A DNA stretch of 64,000 nucleotides from Flagellimonas okinawensis (GTDB lineage Bacteria; Bacteroidota; Bacteroidia; Flavobacteriales; Flavobacteriaceae): positions 124,001-188,000 of the forward strand of contig NZ_JARFVA010000002.1 of assembly GCF_029194005.1 (NCBI RefSeq), given 5' to 3'. A program made the translations under genes and the position numbers. Numbering within the stretch: position 1 is the first letter of the stretch; every line of letters starts with the position of its first letter. A model generated the notes under the pieces. That model searched no databases and was not told the origin of the DNA. It saw nothing but the letters and a program-made list of their open reading frames with translations. Shown here piece after piece: positions 17,199 to 25,362 of the stretch.

Positions 17199-18257
17199 TT
17201 AGTTTAACATGTCCCAACTTATTAAACCATCTTCTTCTATATCTTGATTCAATGTCCTTCCAACCACATATTTCATCTCATCTGGAGCTATTTTGGTACC
17301 CGGCCTCTTTGCAGTAAGGTCATCTTCGGTCAACCTGTGTCCTTTTTTTAAATCTCCATTTACAACAAGACTTCTTCTAAATTTTTTTCTTTTCTCCAGT
17401 TCTGCTTCCGATACTGTTCTTTCAAAGCTTCCCAATGAATTCACTATATTCTTGGATTCGGAACATATTGTTTTCATTTCTAAGGGGTCGGCTGATATTT
17501 CATGATCCCATCCCGGAAGGTCTTTATCTATAGTAAAATGCTTTTCTATTAAGCAACTACCAAGTGCTACAGATGCCAAAGGAATAGAAACTCCGATGGT
17601 ATGGTCAGAAAAGCCTACAGGAAGACCAAATGCTTTTTGTAGCATTGAGATATTATTCAAGTGAATATCTTCGTATTTAGGAGGATATATGGAGATACAG
17701 TGCAAAAGAATAATCCTTTCGTTGCCGACTTTGAGACAAGCATCAACTGCGCGTTGAATTTCAGCCAAATCAGCCATACCTGTGGAAATGATCATTGGTT
17801 TTTGATAAGCAGCAACATCTTGAATAAAGTCCAGATAGTTGATATCCATTGAAGCTATCTTAAAAAACGGCACGTCAAGATCATTCAATAGTCTTGCCTC
17901 TGCTTTAGAAAATGGGGAAGAGGCAAATGTTATTTGATTATCATCACAAAAGTTTTTGAGCTCTTTATGTTGTTCATTGGTAAGGGCATATTTTTTTACC
18001 ATTTCTTCCAATGACCCAAAATGCTTTTTCTTCGAATCATTGTAAACCTGATTTCGTTCATACTCCTCTTTAGCTATCAAGGATTTAGGGGTCCATGATT
18101 GAAATTTAACACAATCCGCACCTGCTTCTTTTGCAGAAATAATCATTTTTTTGGCAAGCTCCATATCCCCATTATGGTTTGCCCCTATTTCTGCAATGAT
18201 GTAAGGCTCTGCATTGTTTTTAATTTTTTTTCTAGAATCAAGTTGTATTTCTTTCAT
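17199..18257 (-). CDS. Sialic/legionaminic acid synthase, canonical NeuB/LegI type
   Basis: A 352-residue full-length NeuB-family synthase, which condenses PEP with a 6-carbon N-acyl sugar to give a nonulosonic acid. The barrel has AEIGANHNGD (23-32), KFQ, FFKIASMD, ISTGM, LHC.S.YP and GFSDHT in order, and a C-terminal SAF domain with RRSLVV and AKRPGTKI (residues about 290-350). All motifs that the fusion at 14478 lacks are intact here. The start overlaps the GT2 stop by 20 bases. With LegB, LegC and PtmE-like neighbours, legionaminic acid or a relative is the likeliest product; neuraminic or pseudaminic acid cannot be excluded. Confidence 0.92.
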   Translation of the reverse strand: MKEIQLDSRKKIKNNAEPYIIAEIGANHNGDMELAKKMIISAKEAGADCVKFQSWTPKSLIAKEEYERNQVYNDSKKKHFGSLEEMVKKYALTNEQHKELKNFCDDNQITFASSPFSKAEARLLNDLDVPFFKIASMDINYLDFIQDVAAYQKPMIISTGMADLAEIQRAVDACLKVGNERIILLHCISIYPPKYEDIHLNNISMLQKAFGLPVGFSDHTIGVSIPLASVALGSCLIEKHFTIDKDLPGWDHEISADPLEMKTICSESKNIVNSLGSFERTVSEAELEKRKKFRRSLVVNGDLKKGHRLTEDDLTAKRPGTKIAPDEMKYVVGRTLNQDIEEDGLISWDMLN

Positions 18258-19143
18258 TGGAAAAATTTATTTCTTCAAACCAAAATAGGTTTTCTATTTT
18301 ATTTAATTGTAAAATATGGCTTTTTAATCCCTCGTTATCATCTAAAACCTCCCTTTTGAACCTTTCATGTTCCAATATATACTTTTGTACAAAAGGAAAG
18401 TTCAACTTTTTCGCAAAAGCATATACTTTTCCTTTAATTTCCCAAAGGTTTACAAGCCCTTCTTTTGTGTATTTTGTTTTAAGGCCAAGTGTATTGGCCA
18501 AGTGTTGTCTATAAAACGTAGTGGCATCAATAAATTGACATTCCACCTTTTTTCCGAGACCAAAAATCTGCAGGTAAAAAATCCAGTCGAATAAATTTAA
18601 CTTCTTGTCCACTTGAATATCAAATGTCAGCAAATCTTTAGTAATGGCAGTATTACTTAATCCCAAAACATTTTGTCTCAATAAAAACTTTAAATCTATT
18701 TCAACTTCATGAAGTCTATTCCTCCATATTCTTTCCTTAATCAAACTTCCTTCCTCCGTAACTGCGGACAAATCGTTGACTACAATATTTGCACCCTCGT
18801 TAATTGCCTTGGCCGATAATTCTATTCGATTGTTGGAAAAATAGTCGTCTGTATCTGCAAAGACAATAATTTTATAACCGGCCAACTTTATGTATTCTAT
18901 CAGTTCAACCCTAATTTCTGATGGAGTTTTATTCTCGACATCAATGACCTTGAAACTAATTTCATTAAAAGTCCGCAAATGTTTTTTCAATTCGATATGA
19001 TTACAACCATCATTGAAAAGAATCAAATCAAAATTTTTCTCAGTCTGTTGACTAAGTGAACTTAAAAAAACATCAAAAAACCTAAGGTTATTTGGAAATA
19101 TTACCGATGCTACTGCAATTTCAAAGTTACATTCATCAATCAT
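18238..19143 (-). CDS. Glycosyltransferase family 2
   Basis: A 301-residue GT-A glycosyltransferase. The first strand and nucleotide pocket (VASVIFPNNLRF) lie near residue 10, and the metal-binding DxD region is FADTDDYF near residue 98. The frame extends to 19188, but ATG 19143 is preferred because it starts the GT-A fold and lies 11 bases after the stop of the acetyltransferase gene. It probably adds one sugar of the repeat unit at the inner membrane. The C-terminal 100 residues are helical and not diagnostic. Donor and acceptor unknown. Confidence 0.82.
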   Translation of the reverse strand: MIDECNFEIAVASVIFPNNLRFFDVFLSSLSQQTEKNFDLILFNDGCNHIELKKHLRTFNEISFKVIDVENKTPSEIRVELIEYIKLAGYKIIVFADTDDYFSNNRIELSAKAINEGANIVVNDLSAVTEEGSLIKERIWRNRLHEVEIDLKFLLRQNVLGLSNTAITKDLLTFDIQVDKKLNLFDWIFYLQIFGLGKKVECQFIDATTFYRQHLANTLGLKTKYTKEGLVNLWEIKGKVYAFAKKLNFPFVQKYILEHERFKREVLDDNEGLKSHILQLNKIENLFWFEEINFSNERNTT

Positions 19144-19154
19144 ATAGGCAAACC

Positions 19155-19793
19155 TTATGAAATTCTTTGAGCTGGATTTCCTGCCCAAACCTGAGAATTT
19201 GGCACATTTTTATTTACCACTGACCCTGCACCAATCACAGATTCTCTTCCCACCTGTACACCTTGAACCATAACAGAGTTGGCACCAATAAATGTACTGT
19301 TATCTACTTTTACGTCGCCAGACAAAACTGTTCCAGGAGCTATATGGCAATAGTCGCCGATACAACAATCATGCTCAATTATTGCACCTGAATTAATTAT
19401 TGCGCCAACTCCAATATTACAATTGCAATTAATAATTGCATTGTTAAGAACAACTGTTCCATCTGCAACTGAGCTATTGTTAGAAACATATGCGGTTTTT
19501 GCAACAATTGCCGGTAGCTTTCCACTCTGGGATTTAATTAACCCAAAAAGCTTTATACGTATTTTTGGTGATTTTATCTGGCCTACGGTAACAACAAATG
19601 AATGCCCCATTGAAATATACCTGCTGATATCATCATCGTTGCCAATTATTGGGACATCTTGAACGAACTTCTCTTGTGTAGAGTCAAAACAAGGGTCCAA
19701 TACCCCAACAATATTATATTCAGGCAGACCTTTGATTACTTCTATCACAGATTTACAGTGTCCACCTCCACCAACCAATATTAAATTTTTCAT
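19155..19793 (-). CDS. NeuD/PglD-like sugar O- or N-acetyltransferase
   Basis: A 212-residue protein with an N-terminal Rossmann-like sugar-binding part (LVGGGGHCKSV at residues 5-15) and a left-handed beta-helix from about residue 95, ending in AGNPAQRI. This is the NeuD/PglD/LegH family, which uses acetyl-CoA to acetylate an amino sugar. The family catalytic His lies in EHDCCIGDY near residue 140. It overlaps the LegC-like aminotransferase by 4 bases and so most likely acetylates the 4-amino group that LegC introduces. Confidence 0.88.
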   Translation of the reverse strand: MKNLILVGGGGHCKSVIEVIKGLPEYNIVGVLDPCFDSTQEKFVQDVPIIGNDDDISRYISMGHSFVVTVGQIKSPKIRIKLFGLIKSQSGKLPAIVAKTAYVSNNSSVADGTVVLNNAIINCNCNIGVGAIINSGAIIEHDCCIGDYCHIAPGTVLSGDVKVDNSTFIGANSVMVQGVQVGRESVIGAGSVVNKNVPNSQVWAGNPAQRIS

Positions 19794-20932
19794 ACTACAC
19801 TACTTGGGATATTAACTACCCTGCTTTCCAACCATTCGGAATTCTCCAAATTTGTCTTTTGTGCGTTTTGGAACATTTTTACCCTGCTCATCAACTTCCA
19901 AATTGGCCTGGTCATAACACCTTGGTCATTTGTTTCTTGAAGAAATTTATTCCGCTCTTCCAACGAATTCAGTACAACTGCATTTAACCAATGATTTGGC
20001 ACGGAGTCCTGAGATCCTTGTAAAAATTGTATGGATTTATTTTTAAAAAAAGATTTATACTCATCTGCCAACTGTTTTTTACTTTTTAAAAACTCAGGCA
20101 AAACTTCCATTTGTGCACAACCCAAGGCGGCATTGATGTTGGGCATCCTATAATTGTAGCCCACCATGTCGTGGTCATATTCCCATGGGTGACTAATTTT
20201 GGCAGTGGTTGTAATATGCTTTGCTTTTTTTGCCAAGATCTCATCATCGGTAACAATCATGCCCCCTCCGCCTGTTGTTATTATTTTATTGCCATTAAAG
20301 CTAAAGGCTCCCAAGCATCCAAACGTTCCTGTGTGCCTATCCTTGTAATAACTTCCAAGCGATTCTGCTGCATCTTCAACTAATGGTATATTATATTTTT
20401 CACATACTGCAACAAGTCCGTCAATATCTGCAGAAAACCCGAAAGTATGCATCGGAACCACAGCCTTTATTCGCCTATTTGTGCTTTTATTAAAGCATTC
20501 ATTGTTTCGAACTTCTGCATTCCTACGCAAGAAACCTTCTAGTTTTTCCACAGAAAGCCCTAGAGACTTCTTGTCAACATCCACAAAAACTGGATGAGCA
20601 CCTATATAGTTAATTGCATTGCAAGTAGCAATAAATGTAAGCGGCTGTGTTATGACCTCATCGCCTTTGGATACACCAGAAAGAATTAACGATATATGTA
20701 GTGCCGCCGTTCCATTAACAGTGGCAATTGCATATTTGGAACCGGTAAACTCAGCAACCTGTTTCTCAAATTTGTCTACGAAAGCACCAACACTAGAAAC
20801 AAATGTGGAATCTATACACTCTGAAACATACTTTTTCTCATTACCAATAAATTTTGGGGCATGAAGCGGAATAAAGTCTTCTGTATTATGTAGCTTTTTA
20901 ACAAATGCTATTACATCATCGTATTTTCCCAT
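19790..20932 (-). CDS. LegC-like sugar aminotransferase (DegT/DnrJ/EryC1)
   Basis: A 380-residue PLP-dependent aminotransferase of the DegT/DnrJ/EryC1/StrS family. The PLP region has TVNGTAALH near residue 72, PLVEDAAESLGS near residue 185, and the Schiff-base Lys in FNGNKIITTGGGG near residue 215. Length and order match LegC-type enzymes that aminate a 4-keto-6-deoxy sugar nucleotide. It overlaps the dehydratase gene by one base upstream and the acetyltransferase by 4 bases downstream, a dehydratase-aminotransferase-acetyltransferase set that makes a diacetamido-trideoxyhexose. Confidence 0.9.
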   Translation of the reverse strand: MGKYDDVIAFVKKLHNTEDFIPLHAPKFIGNEKKYVSECIDSTFVSSVGAFVDKFEKQVAEFTGSKYAIATVNGTAALHISLILSGVSKGDEVITQPLTFIATCNAINYIGAHPVFVDVDKKSLGLSVEKLEGFLRRNAEVRNNECFNKSTNRRIKAVVPMHTFGFSADIDGLVAVCEKYNIPLVEDAAESLGSYYKDRHTGTFGCLGAFSFNGNKIITTGGGGMIVTDDEILAKKAKHITTTAKISHPWEYDHDMVGYNYRMPNINAALGCAQMEVLPEFLKSKKQLADEYKSFFKNKSIQFLQGSQDSVPNHWLNAVVLNSLEERNKFLQETNDQGVMTRPIWKLMSRVKMFQNAQKTNLENSEWLESRVVNIPSSVV

Positions 20933-22119
20933 TACATTTTATTATCGAGATACTTTCCTGTTTCTAAATGATTAAAACCCGGAATCATTTCATTAAATAA
21001 ATCAACTATTTCTTGCTTTTCCCATTTTTTCCGTGCCTTCAATTTTTGAATTTGCTCAGAGAAAAAATTGAGCTTTTCTTCATTGTAGTCAGGTTCATTT
21101 TTGATTATTCCCAAGTTTTCAAATTTTGCCAAATCTAAAATTTCTTGAGTAGTAAAAAACTCTTCAAAATCTTTTTCTCCGGTTGTATCGCTAGAAACAA
21201 ATAAGCAGGGCCATTTTCCTTGCTCGGGGAGTTTTCCAACGAGCTCTCTTGCCTGATCTTCACTTTCACAGATAAAAGCCTCAAAACCTAGTTCTTTTAA
21301 ATACCGTACAGCAATATCCGAAAAGGTAATTAAGTGCAGCTCTTCACTTAGTTTTGGAAAAAAGATGTCCCTGTTTTCACCAAAAATACAAGACATTAAA
21401 CATAACTCCCCAGATTCTTTGGGAGTAACAAAATATCTCTTAACATCATTTGGCGCCACTATAGGCTGTTGTTTTTTTATACGTTGATCAAAGCCGTGGA
21501 GCAATGAACCATCGGAAAAGGCCACATTGGCAAATCTTGCTGTTGAGATTTCTATTTGTTTACTTCTGCGCATTAGGAACATTTCCATAATTCTTTTGGA
21601 AGCTCCCATCATATTAACAGGATTCGCTGCCTTGTCCGTAGAAACACAAAAATACTTTTTCGTATTCTTAGCGATGGCTTGTTTTAAAGTTTTTTCGGTA
21701 TTGATAATATTCACATTGATCATCCTCATCAATGTAAATGGATCCTTTTCACTCCTAACATGCTTAAGAGCCGATAAATTTAAGACATAGTCGTACTTTC
21801 CGTCATTTTCGATAAATACATCATACTCTTCCGAAGAAATGTCCAGTGCAAAAGTTCTGAAATCACCATCAATATAACCATATGAACTTCGGATGTCTCT
21901 CACCAATTCCACCAAGTTGTTTTCACTAATATCAACAACATGTAGTTTCTTCGGTTTTCTTTTAAAAATTTCCTTGACCGTTGCCTGCCCTATAGATCCC
22001 GCTCCACCTATTACCAAAAAAGATGAAGAGGAAACAATTTGGCTTAATTCAATCTCATGCGTATTGATATCATTTGTAAACAGTTCCTTGCTTCTTCCTA
22101 TTAAACCTAATGTTTCCAT
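20932..22119 (-). CDS. LegB-like sugar-nucleotide 4,6-dehydratase
   Basis: A 395-residue NAD-dependent dehydratase of the CapD/LegB group. The N-terminal extension of 30 residues is followed by VIGGAGSIGQ near residue 37 and the catalytic STDKAANPVNMMGASK near residue 158, where Met stands in the place of the usual Tyr as in the WbpM/CapD type. These enzymes convert UDP- or GDP-GlcNAc to the 4-keto-6-deoxy sugar. It is the first gene of the long leftward glycan operon. No TAnnTTTG promoter could be found in the 174 bases upstream. Confidence 0.88.
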   Translation of the reverse strand: METLGLIGRSKELFTNDINTHEIELSQIVSSSSFLVIGGAGSIGQATVKEIFKRKPKKLHVVDISENNLVELVRDIRSSYGYIDGDFRTFALDISSEEYDVFIENDGKYDYVLNLSALKHVRSEKDPFTLMRMINVNIINTEKTLKQAIAKNTKKYFCVSTDKAANPVNMMGASKRIMEMFLMRRSKQIEISTARFANVAFSDGSLLHGFDQRIKKQQPIVAPNDVKRYFVTPKESGELCLMSCIFGENRDIFFPKLSEELHLITFSDIAVRYLKELGFEAFICESEDQARELVGKLPEQGKWPCLFVSSDTTGEKDFEEFFTTQEILDLAKFENLGIIKNEPDYNEEKLNFFSEQIQKLKARKKWEKQEIVDLFNEMIPGFNHLETGKYLDNKM

Positions 22120-22271
22120 GTATTTATGCCTTTTAAGTATACAAACTTCTGAATTATCTCTTAATTAATCGATGTCTCTTTGTAATTCATTTTATTTTGG
22201 GAGGTCTTTTTATCTTTTGATAAGCTTAAACACTTTAACTCTAGAGAACAATAGGTTTACTCATTAATAAT

Positions 22272-22279
22272 TACATTTG
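22272..22279 (+). promoter_or_regulatory. Possible promoter -7 element before the hydrolase pseudogene
   Basis: TACATTTG matches TAnnTTTG 14 bases before the TTG proposed as start of the broken alpha/beta hydrolase. No good -33 element is seen. If real, transcription would begin close to the TTG. Confidence 0.3.
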
Positions 22280-22293
22280 AAAAAAAGTCGACC

Positions 22294-23214
22294 TTGGAGA
22301 GCATAAAACCATCTTGCCAGAAAAAGTGTGATTATATTACATTATCCGTATGTAAAAACGTTTTGCTGCTTTTTTTTCTGGTCTTATTTCTTTCACCGAT
22401 TAGTAGCTACGCTCAAAGGAAAATATCCTATGAGAGGGTCAATTTTAAAGAAATTGGATCTTCTCAACTGGAACTGTTGGTATTCTATCCCGAAAAACAA
22501 TATTTGAAAAATGACACCCCCGCAATTGTCTTTTTTTTTGGCGGAGGATAGGTAAACGGTGGAAAAACACAGTTTATTAATCATGCGAAATACTTTTCGA
22601 GAAGAGGATTGGTAAGCTTTCTTGTTGACTATAGAACCGAATCCAAAAACAACACCACTCCTTTTGAGTCATTAAAAGATGCAAAGTCCGCGATTCGCTA
22701 TATAAGGGAAAATGCTTCCTCTTTTAATATTGACAAAAATAAAATCATAGCTGCTGGTGGTTCTGCTGGCGGTCATTTAGCTGCAGCTACAGCATTAATA
22801 GATGGTTTTAATGAAGAAACTGACAATTTATCCATTAGTTGCGTGCCAAATGCCCTTGTGTTGTTCAATCCGGTCATAGATAATGGGCCAAATGGTTATG
22901 GCTTCGAAAGAATTGGCGATAAATTCAAAGATTTTTCGCCTATGCACAACATTAACAAAGGAGCTCCACCAACCATTATATTTTTGGGCACAAAGGACCA
23001 TCACGTCCCTATAGAAACAGCTTATGAATATAAAACCAAAATGGAACAAGTAGGTAGTAGATGCGACTTAAAAATCTATGAAGGTGAAAAACATGGGTTC
23101 TGGAACCACAGAAACTTTGAAAATTACAAAAAAACAATTCTTGAAGCTGATTGTTTTTTACAAACACTTGATTATTTAAAGGAAGATCCTATTGTGCCCA
23201 TTGAAAAAATGTGA
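22294..23214 (+). pseudogene. Alpha/beta hydrolase (esterase-like) interrupted by an in-frame TAG
   Basis: One continuous frame of 306 codons codes for a secreted alpha/beta hydrolase but is cut by TAG at 22549-22551. The break falls in the oxyanion motif FFFGGG-stop-VNGG, where this family has Trp, so TGG to TAG is the simplest explanation. After it, all hallmarks remain: GGSAGGH nucleophile elbow, GTKDHHVP acid and GEKHGFW His. A signal-peptide-like segment ends at YAQ near residue 46. No in-frame ATG exists at the front; TTG 22294 is the only plausible start. It is probably a recent pseudogene of a carbohydrate esterase; read-through or a sequencing error are alternatives. Confidence 0.8.
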
Positions 23215-23284
23215 CGTTTACGTTTGGGACTGTAAAGTTCCTTTCAATACCCTCCAAAATTAAAAACACTTATATTTAACGACC

Positions 23285-24151
23285 ATGATTCGAAAATCTT
23301 TAATCTTACTCTCCCCGTTTGTAATTATATTGGCCGGGTTTCTTTGTTGTGGCCAAACTAGTATGCATTCAATTGATTCTTCCAAGCCCAGAAATACCAT
23401 TAAAAATCTAAAAATCTTTAGTGATGATTTTGAGGGTGCTTTAAAGGATTTTTGGATGACCAATGAATTTACAGATACAACCCGTTATGGTATCGTAAGA
23501 GATCCATTAGACCCGGAAAACAAAGTTTTGAAAATACAGCTCAAATTAACGGATAGGATTGCCAATGGATGGAGGTCGGAAATTAAAATTAAAACGGCAT
23601 TGGATTCCATGGGGTATAAAAACAAACTTTCATTTAAGTTTTTGTTACCTGAATCTTTTTATGCCAAAGAAAAGAAAAGCGGAAGGATAGTAATCCAACA
23701 ATGGCACAACCGTCCTTATCCTGGTCTGGATTGGAGATCCACCATTAAGGTGAGACCTCCACAGGCCCTATATTTTGAACATGACGAAAACGGTGATTGG
23801 CGCCTTATACTTCAAACAGGGTTGTTTGTTGGAAATATTGATGAGGTGCGTTTGGGGAAAATTGATAGTATCTCTCCAAACGTATGGCACAAGTTTGAGT
23901 TAGAATCGTTTTGGAGCCTCTATTCCGATGGTTATTTCACCGCTTCATTGGATGACAATTGTTTCATTTATGATAGTGCAGAAAGTTGCAAGCTCAATGG
24001 ACGTAATATGTACCATACAAACCCGAGTTATATGAAAATGGGATTGTACAGGTCTGGATCACAAACAAATGATAGGGAAATCTTTTTTGATGACTTTGAG
24101 ATGACTACTGGACGTATTCACTATTTTCCATTAGAGCACAGCGAAAACTAA
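23285..24151 (+). CDS. Heparin lyase I family lipoprotein
   Basis: A 288-residue protein with a lipoprotein signal (hydrophobic segment, then GFLCCGQ near residues 18-24) and a jelly-roll domain of the heparin lyase I family (PF14099-type). Family landmarks are DDFEG near residue 48, VIQQWH near residue 137 and GLYRSG near residue 255. Relatives cleave uronate-containing polysaccharides by beta-elimination, but many members are uncharacterised. It is encoded against the flanking glycan operons, so it may trim or release the glycan made here or degrade an outside one. It ends before a perfect palindromic terminator shared with the GT4 gene. Confidence 0.8.
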   Translation: MIRKSLILLSPFVIILAGFLCCGQTSMHSIDSSKPRNTIKNLKIFSDDFEGALKDFWMTNEFTDTTRYGIVRDPLDPENKVLKIQLKLTDRIANGWRSEIKIKTALDSMGYKNKLSFKFLLPESFYAKEKKSGRIVIQQWHNRPYPGLDWRSTIKVRPPQALYFEHDENGDWRLILQTGLFVGNIDEVRLGKIDSISPNVWHKFELESFWSLYSDGYFTASLDDNCFIYDSAESCKLNGRNMYHTNPSYMKMGLYRSGSQTNDREIFFDDFEMTTGRIHYFPLEHSEN

Positions 24152-24164
24152 TTCGGCTATGCCA

Positions 24165-24200
24165 TTTACAAAAAGGTTATTTAAATAACCTTTTTGTAAA
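24165..24200. terminator. Bidirectional terminator, perfect 36-base palindrome
   Basis: Bases 24165-24182 and 24183-24200 are exact reverse complements, giving a hairpin of up to 16 pairs with A-tract and T-tract arms that serve both strands. It lies between the convergent lyase and GT4 genes and includes the stop codon and last codons of the GT4 gene. Confidence 0.85.
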
Positions 24201-25362
24201 TATCCAATAATTTATTTTTCTCATAATCCCAACTCAACTCATTGATAACCCTTTTATATCCGTAGTCCCCCATCTTGGCTCTCAGCTCATCATTGTCAAG
24301 TAATGTCAATATTTTTTCAGCAAAGTCGATTGGGTCAGAGTTTTTGGCGTACAAAGAGGCCTCCTGTGCCGAAAATTTACCTTCTTTAAGGGTGTATTGT
24401 ACAATGGGTTTTTTTAACGCCATATACTCCATTATTTTGTTCATGGTAGAAAGGTCGTTCATAGCAGTGGGCTTATCAGGGTTTACACAAACATCAGCAG
24501 TGTTCAACACCCTCAACATAGTCTCATCATCTACCCTTCCATAAAAGTCAAAATAATTCTCTAATCCTCTTTCTGAACATTCTTTTTTTATCTCTGCCAA
24601 ATGGGTTCCCCCACCTACAATACCAAAATGAACATCATTCCGTTTGGAAACAATGTATTCTGCTGAAGTTAACAAAAGGTCGAGACCTTCTTGCTCTCCT
24701 ATAACACCAACATAACCTACCATGTATTTTTTTCCTTTCTTCAAGGTTTCATCCGGCGGCATTAGTTTAAGTCTGTCCAATTTTGGACCACTGCGGACAA
24801 CTTGAACTTTGTTTTCTGGCATGCCACCTCTTTCTATGGCAATTTTTTTATAAGATTCATTGGTAGCAATGCTATAATTGGCAACTTTGAAGGTCAGCTT
24901 TTCAAACAACACCATAAGGTTATAGAAAAAGCCCTTTTTTTCAAACTTTGATATGTAAAGTTCTGGATTTATGTCGTGATGGTCGAACACATATTTAACT
25001 CCAAATATCTTGTACCACATTGCCGTTAGAAAAATCAAATCTGGAGGGTTGCAACCATGTATCACATGAAATCTTTTCTTTATAAAGATTCTGAAGGTAA
25101 GCAATGCCTCCCAAAAAATTGCTTGCGAATATTCCACTAAATATCCTAGGGCACCACTTCCTTCCTTCAAAGGGTGCCTGTGAATATCTATCCCTTCGAT
25201 ATTCTCAAAGCTTTTGGTATATCCTTTCATCTTTGGGCATATAATGGAAACATTGGCCCCATTTTCCTTTAAGGTAGTTGCCTCTTGCCATACTCTTCTG
25301 TCGAAGGGTGCAGGAAGGTTTTCTATAATTATTAAAATGTGTTTACCAGCAAATTCCGACAT
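24181..25362 (-). CDS. Glycosyltransferase family 4 (WbuB-like)
   Basis: A 393-residue GT-B glycosyltransferase. The N-domain has IIIENLPAPFDRRVWQEA at residues 10-27, typical of GT4 proteins near polysaccharide loci, and the C-domain has GYVGVIGEQEGLD near residue 213 and the donor-binding end near VNPDKPTAMND. It probably adds a sugar to the lipid-linked unit in the cytoplasm. It is the last gene of the second operon, overlapping the dehydrogenase by 20 bases. Its last codons lie inside the terminator hairpin. Confidence 0.88.
   Translation of the reverse strand: MSEFAGKHILIIIENLPAPFDRRVWQEATTLKENGANVSIICPKMKGYTKSFENIEGIDIHRHPLKEGSGALGYLVEYSQAIFWEALLTFRIFIKKRFHVIHGCNPPDLIFLTAMWYKIFGVKYVFDHHDINPELYISKFEKKGFFYNLMVLFEKLTFKVANYSIATNESYKKIAIERGGMPENKVQVVRSGPKLDRLKLMPPDETLKKGKKYMVGYVGVIGEQEGLDLLLTSAEYIVSKRNDVHFGIVGGGTHLAEIKKECSERGLENYFDFYGRVDDETMLRVLNTADVCVNPDKPTAMNDLSTMNKIMEYMALKKPIVQYTLKEGKFSAQEASLYAKNSDPIDFAEKILTLLDNDELRAKMGDYGYKRVINELSWDYEKNKLLDIYKKVI

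Noticed and set aside
22531..22540. Frameshift at the T-run before the TAG of the hydrolase
   Set aside because: The protein reads correctly on both sides in the same frame, so the break is a substitution and not a shift at the T-run.
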